DNA of 64,000 bases. Origin: Tieghemiomyces parasiticus (lineage: Eukaryota > Kickxellomycota > Dimargaritomycetes > Dimargaritales > Dimargaritaceae). Within the stretch, counting starts at the first letter, position 1. Each line of letters begins with the position of its first letter. The notes beneath the pieces are model-generated. The model was not told the origin of the DNA and ran no database searches. It saw only the letters and a program-made list of their open reading frames with translations. The stretch covers positions 1 to 64,000 of the forward strand of contig JANBPT010000034.1 in assembly GCA_027575765.1 (NCBI GenBank). The letters are read 5' to 3'. Of this stretch, positions 19,993-30,100 are shown piece by piece. Made by a program: the position numbers and the translations under genes.

Positions 19993-20252
19993 ACGCCCAA
20001 AGTGCCAGACCTTCTTTTCTAGACCTCGTCTACAAAGTTGACCCTGAGCACTTTCCACCGCCCGCCACTATTATTTGGCCCATTTATCCATCACCCTTCC
20101 CGTTCTCTGTTGTTGTTTATCTTGTCTAGCGATTAGAGTCGACCAGTCCCGTCGTCGCACCACCTTCTGCTTTTTCTTTCTTTTTTTCTTTTACAATGTG
20201 CCACCGCTAAAGTCGGCTCGCTATCCATCTACCATCTCTCTCCTCCCTGTAT

Positions 20253-20258
20253 AATAAA
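20253..20258 (+). terminator. Polyadenylation signal AATAAA after the MCFD2-like gene
   Basis: AATAAA lies 261 bases after the MCFD2-like stop codon in a T- and A-rich context. It is the only perfect copy in this spacer on the plus strand. Confidence 0.5.
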
Positions 20259-20702
20259 AATAGCCGGCTCGACCTACGTGTCCCCCCCAAGCTACGATAC
20301 GCGGTAAAAGGCTGAAGTCATAGGCGTCCGAAATACTAAGCTTGCAACGCCAGTTGTAGCTCGTTGGCCCTACTGCGCACCCCATTCATTCCCCCATAGT
20401 CCCTTCGACCAGGTATTAGTTGTGAGACGTCATTCACACTCGACTATGTGCCCGTCACACAACATCTTGGCAGAGCGTTGCAGTGGGTAGGCAATCTTTT
20501 CTACTTGGCGAGCTAGTCTTGGGCCCCTGCCCGTTCCCGACACCATTGTCACCTCCCAAAGTACCGAGCGATTCGGACCCTTACATCCCATTTGTACATG
20601 TTCAGCCTTATATGGCACCCCTTCGAAGGCCACAGCCACCCTCCGCCCCGATAGACCTCCGCGCCTATCCTCTCCAAACGTTGCCACCCTCTGGGTTTCC
20701 AT

Positions 20703-20722
20703 CCACCCACCCACCCACCCAC
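20703..20722. repeat. (CCAC)5 tract, template-strand G-quadruplex motif
   Basis: Five CCAC units end 23 bases before the Lds/UsgS-like ATG. Read on the minus strand, which is the template, this contains GGGTGGGTGGGTGGG, a perfect short-loop G-quadruplex motif. The same motif occurs upstream of the Ups1-like gene. Confidence 0.9.
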
Positions 20723-20745
20723 CTACTCTACCCTTCCCCGCAGCC

Positions 20746-21711
20746 ATGCTGTCCTGGTCGCAAATCAAGTACGGCTGCCAATTGGGCCTGGAGGGTGGAT
20801 TATACGCCGTCTCGGAACCCAAGATCCGCAAGTACTTTATGAGGACGTCGGCCATCCTCATTACCGGTATGCTGGTCCTCCACCTGCTGGTACAGCTCCT
20901 CATTCACGGGCCCCTGACGGTCCTCCGGCTGGTCAACTGGACGGCCGGTACGCTGGTAGCCAACTACGATTATGAATCGGTGCACCAACGCCTGTTGGAC
21001 GCCCGACAGAGCGTCGACTGGGCCCTGCGCACATTCCCACTCATGGGTGTCCTCCTGGTCCGCACAGTGTACCCGCGCCCGTTCGACCGCATGTTCATGA
21101 CGGTCATTGCCACCCAGAACCCGACGTACCACCAGGCGCTCAGCCAGTGGCCCCACCGGACGCCATTCTGGCCGCTCCTCCAGCACCATCTGCAGCGGAC
21201 TTGGAAACGGGTCCGTCTTGCCGCCCTCATGCTGGTCCTATTAGCCCTGCCCGTCGTGGGTCGCTACGTACCAGCGCTGGCCAATTTCAAACTGATGGCC
21301 GGCGTGTTGGGTAATAACCTTGCGGCAGCCGTCACGGCGCTCACCCTCATCCTCCCGTGGACCCGTGACCTATCCTGGCCCCTTTTTAAAGCCATGTTGG
21401 CCGCCCAGCAGCTCAACCGTGAACTTCTCGACCCCTACTTTACGAGGCTGCAAATGACCCCCAAGGCCCGTAAGGCCTGGTTCAAAGAACGGCAGTCCCT
21501 ACTCCTTGGGTTCGTCGCCGGATTTTACCTCCTCATTCGCCTGCCGATCATTGGCCCGGCGTTCTTCGTCGTGGCCCAGGCGGCTATGGGCCATTGGATC
21601 GTCAATACCACCACGTTAGATGCCTTGCAGCGTAAGCCCGTGACGCCTCGCGCGTCATTGGGACCCGCCGCAGCGGTCACCACGCCGGTAGGGCACGACA
21701 AAGCGGATTAA
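20746..21711 (+). CDS. Multi-pass membrane protein of the Lds/Rrt8/UsgS type
   Basis: This single-exon gene encodes 321 residues. Hydrophobic segments lie at about 35-60, 157-174, 181-204 and 251-281. The conserved-looking part is the C-terminal block: LNRELLDPYFTRL at about 223-235, then a basic stretch, then the hydrophobic FVAGFYLLIRLPIIGPAFFV. A charged segment with an acidic/basic pair followed by a long hairpin-like hydrophobic region is typical of fungal Lds1/Rrt8/UsgS proteins, distantly related to EI24. Yeast members sit on lipid droplets and the outer spore wall. The role here is inferred and may concern lipid droplets or wall assembly. Helix count is uncertain, since some segments may be membrane hairpins. 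The family assignment rests on pattern recognition and is moderate. Confidence 0.65.
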   Translation: MLSWSQIKYGCQLGLEGGLYAVSEPKIRKYFMRTSAILITGMLVLHLLVQLLIHGPLTVLRLVNWTAGTLVANYDYESVHQRLLDARQSVDWALRTFPLMGVLLVRTVYPRPFDRMFMTVIATQNPTYHQALSQWPHRTPFWPLLQHHLQRTWKRVRLAALMLVLLALPVVGRYVPALANFKLMAGVLGNNLAAAVTALTLILPWTRDLSWPLFKAMLAAQQLNRELLDPYFTRLQMTPKARKAWFKERQSLLLGFVAGFYLLIRLPIIGPAFFVVAQAAMGHWIVNTTTLDALQRKPVTPRASLGPAAAVTTPVGHDKAD

Positions 21712-21996
21712 ATTATTAATGAAATGGCTGGCTTCAGTTTACTTTCTTCCCTTTTTACAATCACAACCACCCCTGCACCTTTATTATATAGACCCTCTCT
21801 CCTACTCTTCGGACCGTTCAAATCGTCACGACTTGGTGACAACGTTCCCGCTAAATAGCCATTGCAAATCCTGGGTGCACACCTAACCCAAGCCACATGC
21901 TTTCATGGTGGTGGTAGGGGGAAGGAGCATGGCAAGGAAGTAATCATCCGTACTGGGGCCCCTTCATTCCCACGCAGGCTTTGCCCCGCACCATTC

Positions 21997-22992
21997 CTAC
22001 AGCTCCACCAGCAACGGGTTAGCCAAGGTCGGAAATTTCATGCGCTGGTAGTCATACCAGATTTCATTGGCCATGCGACTGAATACCAAGGAATCTGCCA
22101 CCACCGAGTTGACTATCTCAGCAACCCCTCTGGATCCGCTGTTGGAGCCGTGCTCAGGGGCCCTACCGGCCTGCACCTCGGTCATAAAGGCCTTAGTAGT
22201 CTCGGTGCGGTAGACCTTGACCACTGCATCGGTTAGGCATCCGTTTATATAAGGAGCATGAATGGGCGCCAAATCAGCCGTGGTGTGCAGACGCTGACCT
22301 AAGGAATAAATCATCCAATTGTCCAGCCACCGGTGAACCAAGGTCACCAGCGCTGTATAGGTGAGGGTACTGCCGATCAATGTGGGGAGAACTTCCAAGA
22401 GGCCGTCAGTCAGGTTAAGTGACTGGATCCGCCGAGTCTCGATAAGATTAAGGATGGCGGCCGTGAGTGCGTAGAGGTGCTCCCGATTGACCGGGCCCTT
22501 GGAGGGTGTCTGGTCTTCCGTGCCAGCTCTCGGGTGAAGGCCGTGCCAAATGGTACTCTCGTGATCATGCAGCTTGCCACGAAGAAGGGTTCCCACCTGG
22601 TCCCTCAGTTCTGGGTCGGTCATGGACAGTGCCTGTTTATACTGCGTTAGAGCCCCGTTGAACAGCCCTTCGTAGTGCGCCAAGCCGTTGCGTAAGAGAG
22701 TGGCAAAATTGTGGAGAGATTGGGTGATCCGCTGGGGCCCATCCGGCTCGTGTAGCGTAGCCAGGGTGAAAGGTTCGACTATTTCGTCAAAGGCGGCCAC
22801 GATCTCTTCTCGATATAGCCCAATGTCAACGAACCTCATGGTGCGGTGGAAAACCTCAATGGCCTCGACGTTCGGACGGCTGGGCTTTGCGTTGGTCAGT
22901 GGGGGGTTTAATGGGCCAGGAGTTGGGCGGGCTAAGATAGACGTGTATAGGAGTACCAGGGTCAGCCCTTGGGCGGGGGTTAGGAGTCGCAT
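21997..22992 (-). CDS. Unrecognised secreted protein
   Basis: This single-exon gene encodes 331 residues from the ATG at 22992; an in-frame ATG nine codons upstream would put polar residues before the signal peptide. The N-terminus (MRLLTPAQGLTLVLLYTSIL) is a clear signal peptide, followed by a Pro-rich stretch. The rest is rich in Leu, Thr, His and Glu and looks mostly helical. It has one NLT glycosylation sequon in the middle and few cysteines. I recognise no domain. Codon use is less C/G-biased at third positions than in the housekeeping genes here, which fits a fast-evolving lineage-specific secreted protein. A TATAAA lies about 140 bases upstream on the same strand, which supports it being a real gene. 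It is convergent with the Lds/UsgS-like gene across only 285 bases. Confidence 0.72.
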   Translation of the reverse strand: MRLLTPAQGLTLVLLYTSILARPTPGPLNPPLTNAKPSRPNVEAIEVFHRTMRFVDIGLYREEIVAAFDEIVEPFTLATLHEPDGPQRITQSLHNFATLLRNGLAHYEGLFNGALTQYKQALSMTDPELRDQVGTLLRGKLHDHESTIWHGLHPRAGTEDQTPSKGPVNREHLYALTAAILNLIETRRIQSLNLTDGLLEVLPTLIGSTLTYTALVTLVHRWLDNWMIYSLGQRLHTTADLAPIHAPYINGCLTDAVVKVYRTETTKAFMTEVQAGRAPEHGSNSGSRGVAEIVNSVVADSLVFSRMANEIWYDYQRMKFPTLANPLLVEL

Positions 22993-24261
22993 ATTGGCAC
23001 TAATAATAGCAGGTGGCAAGGCAGGGTGTAGAGGAAAATTCGCGGTCTAAAAAGGGAGAAAACTATTTTGTAGCAAACAGCGTAGCCAGGTTGGAGAGCA
23101 GGAGGGAAACTCGGCATGGTTGGGTGGTGGCGCGCCAGGCCTTTATAATGAAGTTGAGTGGCGGTAACGAGCACGCTATATGGCCTTCATATGTGGCGGT
23201 GGGGACTGAGACGATCTTTGAGAGGTTGTTTAGGGCCACTGAAGTATACAACCTACCATTGGGAACAGGTGCGGATTCACAAATGCGGGAAGGATAAGGG
23301 TGTGGGGAGGATGGACGGCAGATAGTCCATTGACCGTCCGAGTGGTTGTACAATGGCGTAGGCTATTAACTCTCGTCAATTAGCCAGCCATCTCCTCCTT
23401 ACTACTCACCCGCCGCCGCCTTCCTCGATCGGTGTTGAAGGCGGTGCCCACTAATAAGTGCCCTAGCACCTTGGAATATACAAAAATATAATCCTGGCGC
23501 TGCACCTTGTGTGTTATGGCGTAGTACTTTGCCGAAGCCATGTACAGTCGGCGACGTGTAGCGTAAAAGAAGTCAAGAGGTCTCCTGTGACCGGTAGGAT
23601 ACCTTGGCAGCAAAGAGGAGAATGGTGCTGCGGACGTTGTGAAGTATAATTGGCCCAACGAGGTACCCGTCTGTGGATTCGACATACTCCGAATGCTCCT
23701 TGTGCTGTCAAGACCAAAATAGAGTGCATTTCAACGATAATGGGTAATTAGACCCCTTTAAATAGTGTGCTGCTGGCACGGGCCAGCGAAGCCGGTAATA
23801 AATTTATCGACTCTGGCAAGCGGTGGAGGGCCCCGACCGGTATCGCCCTACAATAGCGTGGGGAGCGCTGGAACGCTGGAGCGGTGAAGGATGCTATGTA
23901 CCTATAAGGGGCACCATCAGAATGTGACGCCTACCTTTTAGACGGTCACCTTCGCCCACTACCAGTAAAGTTGACTAGCCCCCCACCCTCCTTCCTCCCT
24001 CCAAGATAAGTGGAATACTGTCACAGGCCCAAAGTCTATTGCCTCCACTTCGTTTAGCGACTGGACCTCCCACGCTGATCGTTTGCCCGCAGCAACCATT
24101 GGAAAAATTGGTGCCAAGGGTACATCTGCCAACTCCAACCCGACTTGCTAACGTATTGCTCAATTAGAGTCTATTTTGCTTTCTGGTCATCGACTCTGTC
24201 CATTTCCTTTTGTTTCAAGTAAAGTAATCCTTCGCGCATTCTATCCCCTACTCAATTCACC
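22993..24261. other. Divergent intergenic region (secreted protein / ERH)
   Basis: This holds the promoter of the secreted-protein gene (with a TATAAA on the minus strand at 23131-23136) and of ERH on the plus strand. A minus-strand open frame from an ATG at 23685 runs 92 codons to a donor-like GTGAGT at 23409. No matching next exon or domain was found, so it is not called as a gene. The ERH-proximal 100 bases are C/T-rich. Confidence 0.45.
23131..23136 (-). promoter_or_regulatory. Candidate TATA box of the secreted-protein gene
   Basis: Read on the minus strand this is TATAAA followed by GG and GC-rich DNA, 139 bases before the ATG at 22992. The distance matches that of the TATA element of the MCFD2-like gene. 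Confidence 0.5.
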
Positions 24262-24840
24262 ATGGGTAGTCATACGATACTGCTGGTGCAGCCTAAGGAT
24301 TCGAGCACCCGCACCTACTACGATTTCACCAACGTCGGCCTCATGTGCGAAGGTAAGCCTAATTTTTTCCACAGATCACAACAGGCTGTCTGAGTTGAAG
24401 GAGGCGACCTCGTCTGATGTAGCGTGGCATCAGGGCAGATTAAACCATCAGGCGCCTTATTGCCATCGGACCGCTTAGCGTTGCAGTGGCTTAGCGTACC
24501 AGTTCCTCAACCACCCATCTGTTACTGCTTTTCTAACCTTCGCCCTTTCCGCTTCCCTCTTCACTCACAATGACTCTCCCCTATATCTCCCATCGCCCCG
24601 TCCCTCCCTAATTGTGCGTCGCCAGCCATCATGGCTATGTACGAGAAGCGTCTCAAGCAGCTGAACCCGCGGTCTGGGCACATCAACTACCACATTGACG
24701 ATCTGCGCAAGTTTATTGATAACTTCTCAGACATCTCCGCCTTGGTCTTCAACGCCCAAACCGTAGCCTACTTGCCCCACGACCGGGAGTGGATCAAGAA
24801 CAACGTCTATGGCCACCTCAAACGCTTGGCTCAGAAATGA
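24262..24840 (+). CDS. Enhancer of rudimentary homolog (ERH)
   Basis: Two exons, 24262-24352 and 24626-24840, join to 101 codons; donor GTAAGC, acceptor CAG, phase 1. The start MGSHTILLVQPKDSSTRTYYDF and the later YEKRLKQLNP, INYHIDDLRKFIDNF, SALVFNAQT and WIKNNVYGHLKR blocks follow human ERH (104 residues) along its whole length. ERH is a small homodimer. In fission yeast, Erh1 with Mmi1 forms a complex that removes meiotic transcripts; in animals ERH works in splicing and microRNA processing. Those partners are not visible in this window. ERH is absent from Saccharomyces cerevisiae, so its presence excludes close kinship with that yeast. The family call is very secure because length and motif order both match. 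Confidence 0.95.
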
Positions 24841-25492
24841 AGAAAGGATATAGATTGTAAAGGGGATGGGCGTCGATGTATACCCCGGTAACCCCCATCC
24901 ATATATGTTTTAGGACCCGCTGGTCTAGCCTAGTGGCCGGTGCCAGACATAGGCTGATAGTAATAAAACCAGTGAGTATTTGGATGACTCATTGTAAATA
25001 CCTGACTAAGGTAGAAAACTGATGTACTAGCCCGACGGGGGGGCCTTGCGATGGCAAGGCAGCTGCCAACCATCGCTCCCACGTGTCTGCACATTTGTAC
25101 TTGCGGCTTTCCAATACCATATCCCCGGCTGCTGCCTGGACGCATAGGTCTGGAGGTATATTTATACCTGGGAAATCTCAACGCCTCCTTTGCATACCTT
25201 GGGAAAATGACAGGTCATGGGGGGGAACGAAACCTGCCGCCCCCAAGGGAACGTTAAGCCCGTAGGGAGCGGAGACAGTAGGTATCTTACCTACGCTGGA
25301 TATTACCATTGACTCTGGCCATATCCATTCCCCTCTACTGCTTCGGACATTTTAGAATGAACCCCGGCCAGGTTGGTAGCCCTCGTTCCTTACCCCGAGA
25401 CCCCTCCATTTTTCTTTACAGGTTATACCCCGATTTTACCCTATACCCATTTTTTATCTCCAATAGCCCTGCCGCTGTCCGTTACTTTGAAC
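24841..25492. other. Spacer between ERH and the first MOSC gene
   Basis: This holds the ERH 3' region and the promoter of the first MOSC gene. An AATAAA at 24962-24967, 122 bases after the ERH stop, is the likely ERH polyadenylation signal. No other gene is visible. Confidence 0.5.
24962..24967 (+). terminator. Polyadenylation signal AATAAA after ERH
   Basis: This perfect AATAAA lies 122 bases after the ERH stop codon, in AT-rich DNA and well before the next gene. Confidence 0.5.
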
Positions 25493-27134
25493 ATGCATAG
25501 CTTTCTAGGCCAGTACTTCATGTCACACCCACCTAATGGCCTTAATGAGCAAGTGACAGAGGCTACCGTGGCTCCGACCGACCGGGATATCCGCGTATCG
25601 CAGCTCTTTGTCTATCCGGTCAAATCCTGCCGCGGTATCTCGGTCCAGACCGCCCTCATCACGAAATGTAAGCGGACCCACCCTTAGCTTACTGAGCCGC
25701 CCAGAGCCCACCTCCACAACTCGAGAAAACAAAAACATGCCTGGCCTACCGACGGTAACCTGAACTAGCTGCTCGCTGACTACTTACCACCATCTCCTCA
25801 CTTCACCGCGCAACCTGAACGTCCCCCGTGTCGCACGTTGCCACGCTCGTAGACGGTTTTCGTCACGATCGCTACTGGGTAGTGACAGACGAAAACTACC
25901 GGTTTCTCTCTCAGAAGGACGAGGGCCGTTTGGTACTCATCCAACCTACCCTGCACGAAGACCCACCGTCGCTGTCGTCCTCAAATCCTGAGGGCGGTCC
26001 GGTAAAGCCATACCTGGCCCTCAACGTCGTGGACGGATCCCAACCGGAAATTCGCGTCCCGCTCTACCCAGACAGCACGGAATTGCAGGCTCTAAAGCCG
26101 TGTAAAGTGACGGTGTTTCTGGACCAAGCGTCTGGCTACGACCTGGGTGACGAGGTAGCGGCGTGGTTTAGTCGGTTCTTGGGTCGGTCAGTACGGCTCG
26201 TGCGTCGCGCTGAGTTCGAGGTGCGTCGCATCCATACTAATGTACCCTCGGACGAACTCCTGGAGGTCCCTGCGCAGGTAAGAGGGAAGTCGGTGCGACA
26301 ATCAACGGGGGGGCCGGTCAGAAACTCTACTTAAGCGGGGAGTGCCCTCTTTATATTGAGTTATTTCGCGCTAGCGAGCACTGCCGCTATACTCCATATC
26401 CCTCTCTCACTCCCCCTTTACCCCCCCTCCCGCTTTTCCATTCTTGCCCCATATCTATCTTCTAGACCGCATTTGCTAACGACGCCCCCTTTCTGCTGGC
26501 TTCCGAGGCCTCCATGCAGGATGTAAATGATCACCTGGACGAAAAGATTGATATCCGTCACTTCCGCCCCAACATCATGGTGGACGGCTGCAGTGCATTT
26601 GAGGAGGAAGCGTGGAAGCGTATCCACCTCCAGCGCCTCATTACTACTGCTGAGGGGGTGACGGCGACACCTGCACTGGTAGTCGACCTGCTGGTCACCT
26701 CTAGATGCACGCGCTGTCCGCTGACCAATACCAATCCCGATACCGGGGTACCCTCTCCGAATCACCAGCCCCTCAAGACGATCGTAAACTACCGAAGGGT
26801 CGACCCCGGGGCTAAGTTTCGCGGGTGTTTCGGTATGAACTGTGTACCGGTCAGATTAGGTAAGTCCCTTAGGTAACGCTCTACTGGCATGCTGTATATC
26901 CCACTCAGTTTCTCACGCCAGCAACCCTCCCCACCGTAGGCATGAGGATGTCCTACCTCGAACTCAACAAAGAAAAAAAAAATTGATCATTGTGCCAGAA
27001 CCGCATGGTGGTATGTTCCACTCACCACATCCATCTATGTCGCCCCTTTCTCAACTACAGGCCAGATGATTAGCGTCGGAGATTGGGTGGTCGTCAAGGA
27101 GACTGGCAAGCACTTCCGCATTAGTGAATTTTGA
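25493..27134 (+). CDS. mARC-type MOSC-domain molybdenum protein, copy 1
   Basis: Four exons, 25493-25667, 25853-26277, 26466-26859 and 27061-27134, join to 355 codons. Donors are GTAAGC, GTAAGA and GTAAGT; acceptors TAG, TAG and CAG; phases 1, 0, 1. The N-terminal MOSC beta-barrel starts at about 37 with LFVYPVKSCRGIS and continues RHDRYWVVTDENYRFLSQK. The C-terminal MOSC domain carries FRPNI, TSRCTRCPLTNTNPDTG and VGDWVVV. Cys284 aligns with the molybdenum-coordinating cysteine of human mARC1. mARC proteins reduce N-hydroxylated compounds with electrons from cytochrome b5 and its reductase. The N-terminal membrane anchor of animal mARC is not obvious here, so the protein may be soluble. A same-length paralog lies 9.5 kb downstream on the same strand. 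The exact substrate is unknown. Confidence 0.92.
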
Positions 27135-30100
27135 AGTGACCCTGTCGCACCCGAATTGCCTCCCATCAATGCCAACCACAGCGCATAGTAACGGGCGGCT
27201 AGCTAACCCATTTACTGGTTGGAATCGACGAGTCTCTGGGATCTCGTATCGCCCACGGTAGAGATGAGCCGCGTATGCTACAATTACAATATCTGTGGTG
27301 AAGGAGAGGCGCTAAAGCACAATTTAGTCGGAACCTCGGGCCGTTTCTGTAGCTAATCTCTTGGTGTACATTGCCTGTTGCCCGACCTTTCCACGGAAAT
27401 ATCAATGGTAATACTTTTTGATTTCATTTTCCAGTCCCGAAAGTATCCCGCTACCACCGTCCGCCATAATTACTACGGCCACTGTACTCACCGCAGTCCT
27501 TACTATCATTACCGTCCCACGCCTTACGAATGAACCATTCAGCTGCGTCCTCTAAACCCAACCATGAGCCATGTGCACCCTCCCCCTAAACCGGAACTTG
27601 ATATTCGCACTACGCCCTATCCTAACATCAATATTATCAGATAGCAATAAAACTTAGCATTAGCCTCCCCCCCCGCCTCTCCCTTTAATATATTGCGACT
27701 TGTAAACACCGGGTCACACTGCTTGTACTTTGACCTCTTAATCTTCGGCCGGCTATGTACACAACATACAGCTGGCGTTCCATATGACAGACCGCAACTG
27801 GTCAGCCAGTAAAGGACACTTTGCCGGGCTTCTCCATTGGAATATCTATAATTAGGATGAGTTGGTTGGTAGAGGACGCAACTGTTACGACGGGGGGCCT
27901 CCTTGGGTAGTACGCGCCAGAAACGACGGGCTCTCATTCCATCCATTGCCCACATTTTCCCACTTGATCGACCCCATTATTGTTACCGTATACTATCCAA
28001 TGAGCAGCAACCCCATAAACCATTGACACTTTACAGGTCCCTCTGGAGACAGGCGATTCGCCTCTACTTCTGGAGCACGGATATCCACTCCTGCTTATGT
28101 CGCTTGGATGGCCGCACTACGAGCTTATATCGAGGTAGTGATGCGGACAAAGACAACTCCTGCCACTGAACAAAGGTTAGGAGAAGGAGGAAGCCAGAGA
28201 AAAAGGGGAAACGAGGGGGGCTAGCCATCGATGTCCAGAGAACTATATGGGCTATAGGAAATGGACGGTAGATCGAGAGAGTGACAAGGAGAGAGTATAA
28301 CTACAAAGTAAAAGGTTGCTCATCTATATTCCTTGTTGTCAGGCCGATCTACATTTCTAACAAAGCGATCAGATCTACGGAGGGTTGGCCCGTGCCTATC
28401 TCTCGCTCTCTCATTCCGCTCCACTTAGTCGCCGCCCGCCCCTCCCCACCCGCCCGTCGATCCCCATATTACCTGCTCCCTTCTTCGTCGTTACTCCGTT
28501 TTTTGTATGGATTTGTGCGTCTGCCATACCTGCACCCTAATCGACCCGACCACCCCTTTTTCATCGATACCTCCTGGCACCCCTACCCTACTCCTTGATA
28601 TACAGCCATGTGCACATGAATACCACCGCGAGGATCGGCAGGTCGGCTTTAATATCTGACGATCAGTAACTTTGACATATTTCGGCCTTTATTTTCAGTT
28701 GGACCATACATGTGCACGGGAAGAGGCCGCAGCGGCCATTAGGTGTAGCGAGCAGGGACCGGTCGGTGTGGACTGTGATTGGTACGGAAGAGTTACGAGT
28801 GTGATTAGGTAGGCTGTATAGAAGGATATATATTACATCTATACACCACGTCGTTAACACGGTCAAGCCACACATTAAAGCGAAGGTCAGCGATATTGAA
28901 AAAGGCTCTGTATGAGGTCCAGGCTACTATTGAAAGGCCATGAATAAAACATTAAAACAAGATGCGTTGTCCGGCGGGTGTGATATCACCCTGGTAGTTA
29001 AAGCTCGAGGCGTAGGGCCATATCCAGTGGCGGTTGCCACGCGCAAGCGATCACCCCTCAACCTTCCCTCAACATCTCCGCGGTACGCCTACCCCCCTCC
29101 AAATGCTGATAAGAATTGGCTGAGGGGGGAAATCCCACCTGAAGCACCGAAACAGGTCACTTATGAAGGGATGTGCCACTGACGGTTCCGTCCTGTTCAA
29201 GGTGGGCTATGTGCTCATAAAAGGAGAGACACCAGCCAATTAGGCACATGCTTCTGGCTCGGTCGTCTCAAGCGCAGTAGAGGCTAGCATAGATAACCGT
29301 ACAACTACGTGGACAACCGCCACCATTGAACTTCCTATCCTTGATGCTTTCCGATCGCTTTAGCACATAACTATACCTGACCGATGGACCTCTGCCTTCT
29401 CCACATTTCAACCGACACTTCGCATCCTTCACAAAGAAGGGGGGAATATGGATACCATTAGTCATTCCTTCCGCCCTGCCTCTCAGCCATTGCGTCCTTA
29501 CCTGACTCTCTGCTCCCCCCCCCGCATGATCTATATACCGTTAGCCCGTACCTCATTCCGGGTAAAGCACACAAATCAAGGCCCGAACATATATTTTAAC
29601 CCAAGGTACTGCTGTTCAATGGCCTGTCAGTTTAGTGTACAACTTACGGCCGTGACAGGAAAGTCGATAACTTCTCTCGGGTACCCAATGGGAAGAAACG
29701 GAATAATATGCCAGGGATTGTGGATAGACCCAGTACCACCCAAATAACAGACATGAAGGGCGGTGAGACAAGTAGGGTGATCACAAGCAATAAAAACTGA
29801 TATGTAAAACCTGTAGGGCGCAGGAAGAGGAGGAGAGGGTTGGCCCACCCGTCCGAGAACAGTCAACTGGTATAGGAAATGATTATCCACACTGGCCATA
29901 CAGACGAGACAGGGGTCGAAAATGACAAAGTGGCGAATCTACCATTGTGTATATGTATAGATATAAAGAAAACTCTTAGTTTGGTGGCCAACTCCGGTTG
30001 TGACTGGCCGACCTACTTGTAGAGGGGATACCGTTTGTTTAGCAATTGAAGGTAGGGCGGACGGCGCTTACGTTGCGCCATCGGAAGTTCTGCCAGGGTG

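Larger units (their letters stand above)
19993..20745. other. Spacer between MCFD2-like and Lds/UsgS-like genes
   Basis: This holds the MCFD2-like 3' untranslated region with an AATAAA at 20253-20258, and the promoter and leader of the next gene. A T-rich tract lies at 20170-20190. The last 150 bases are C/T-rich and include the (CCAC)5 tract at 20703-20722. The sequence cccgCAG just before the ATG could also be the end of a leader intron. Confidence 0.5.
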
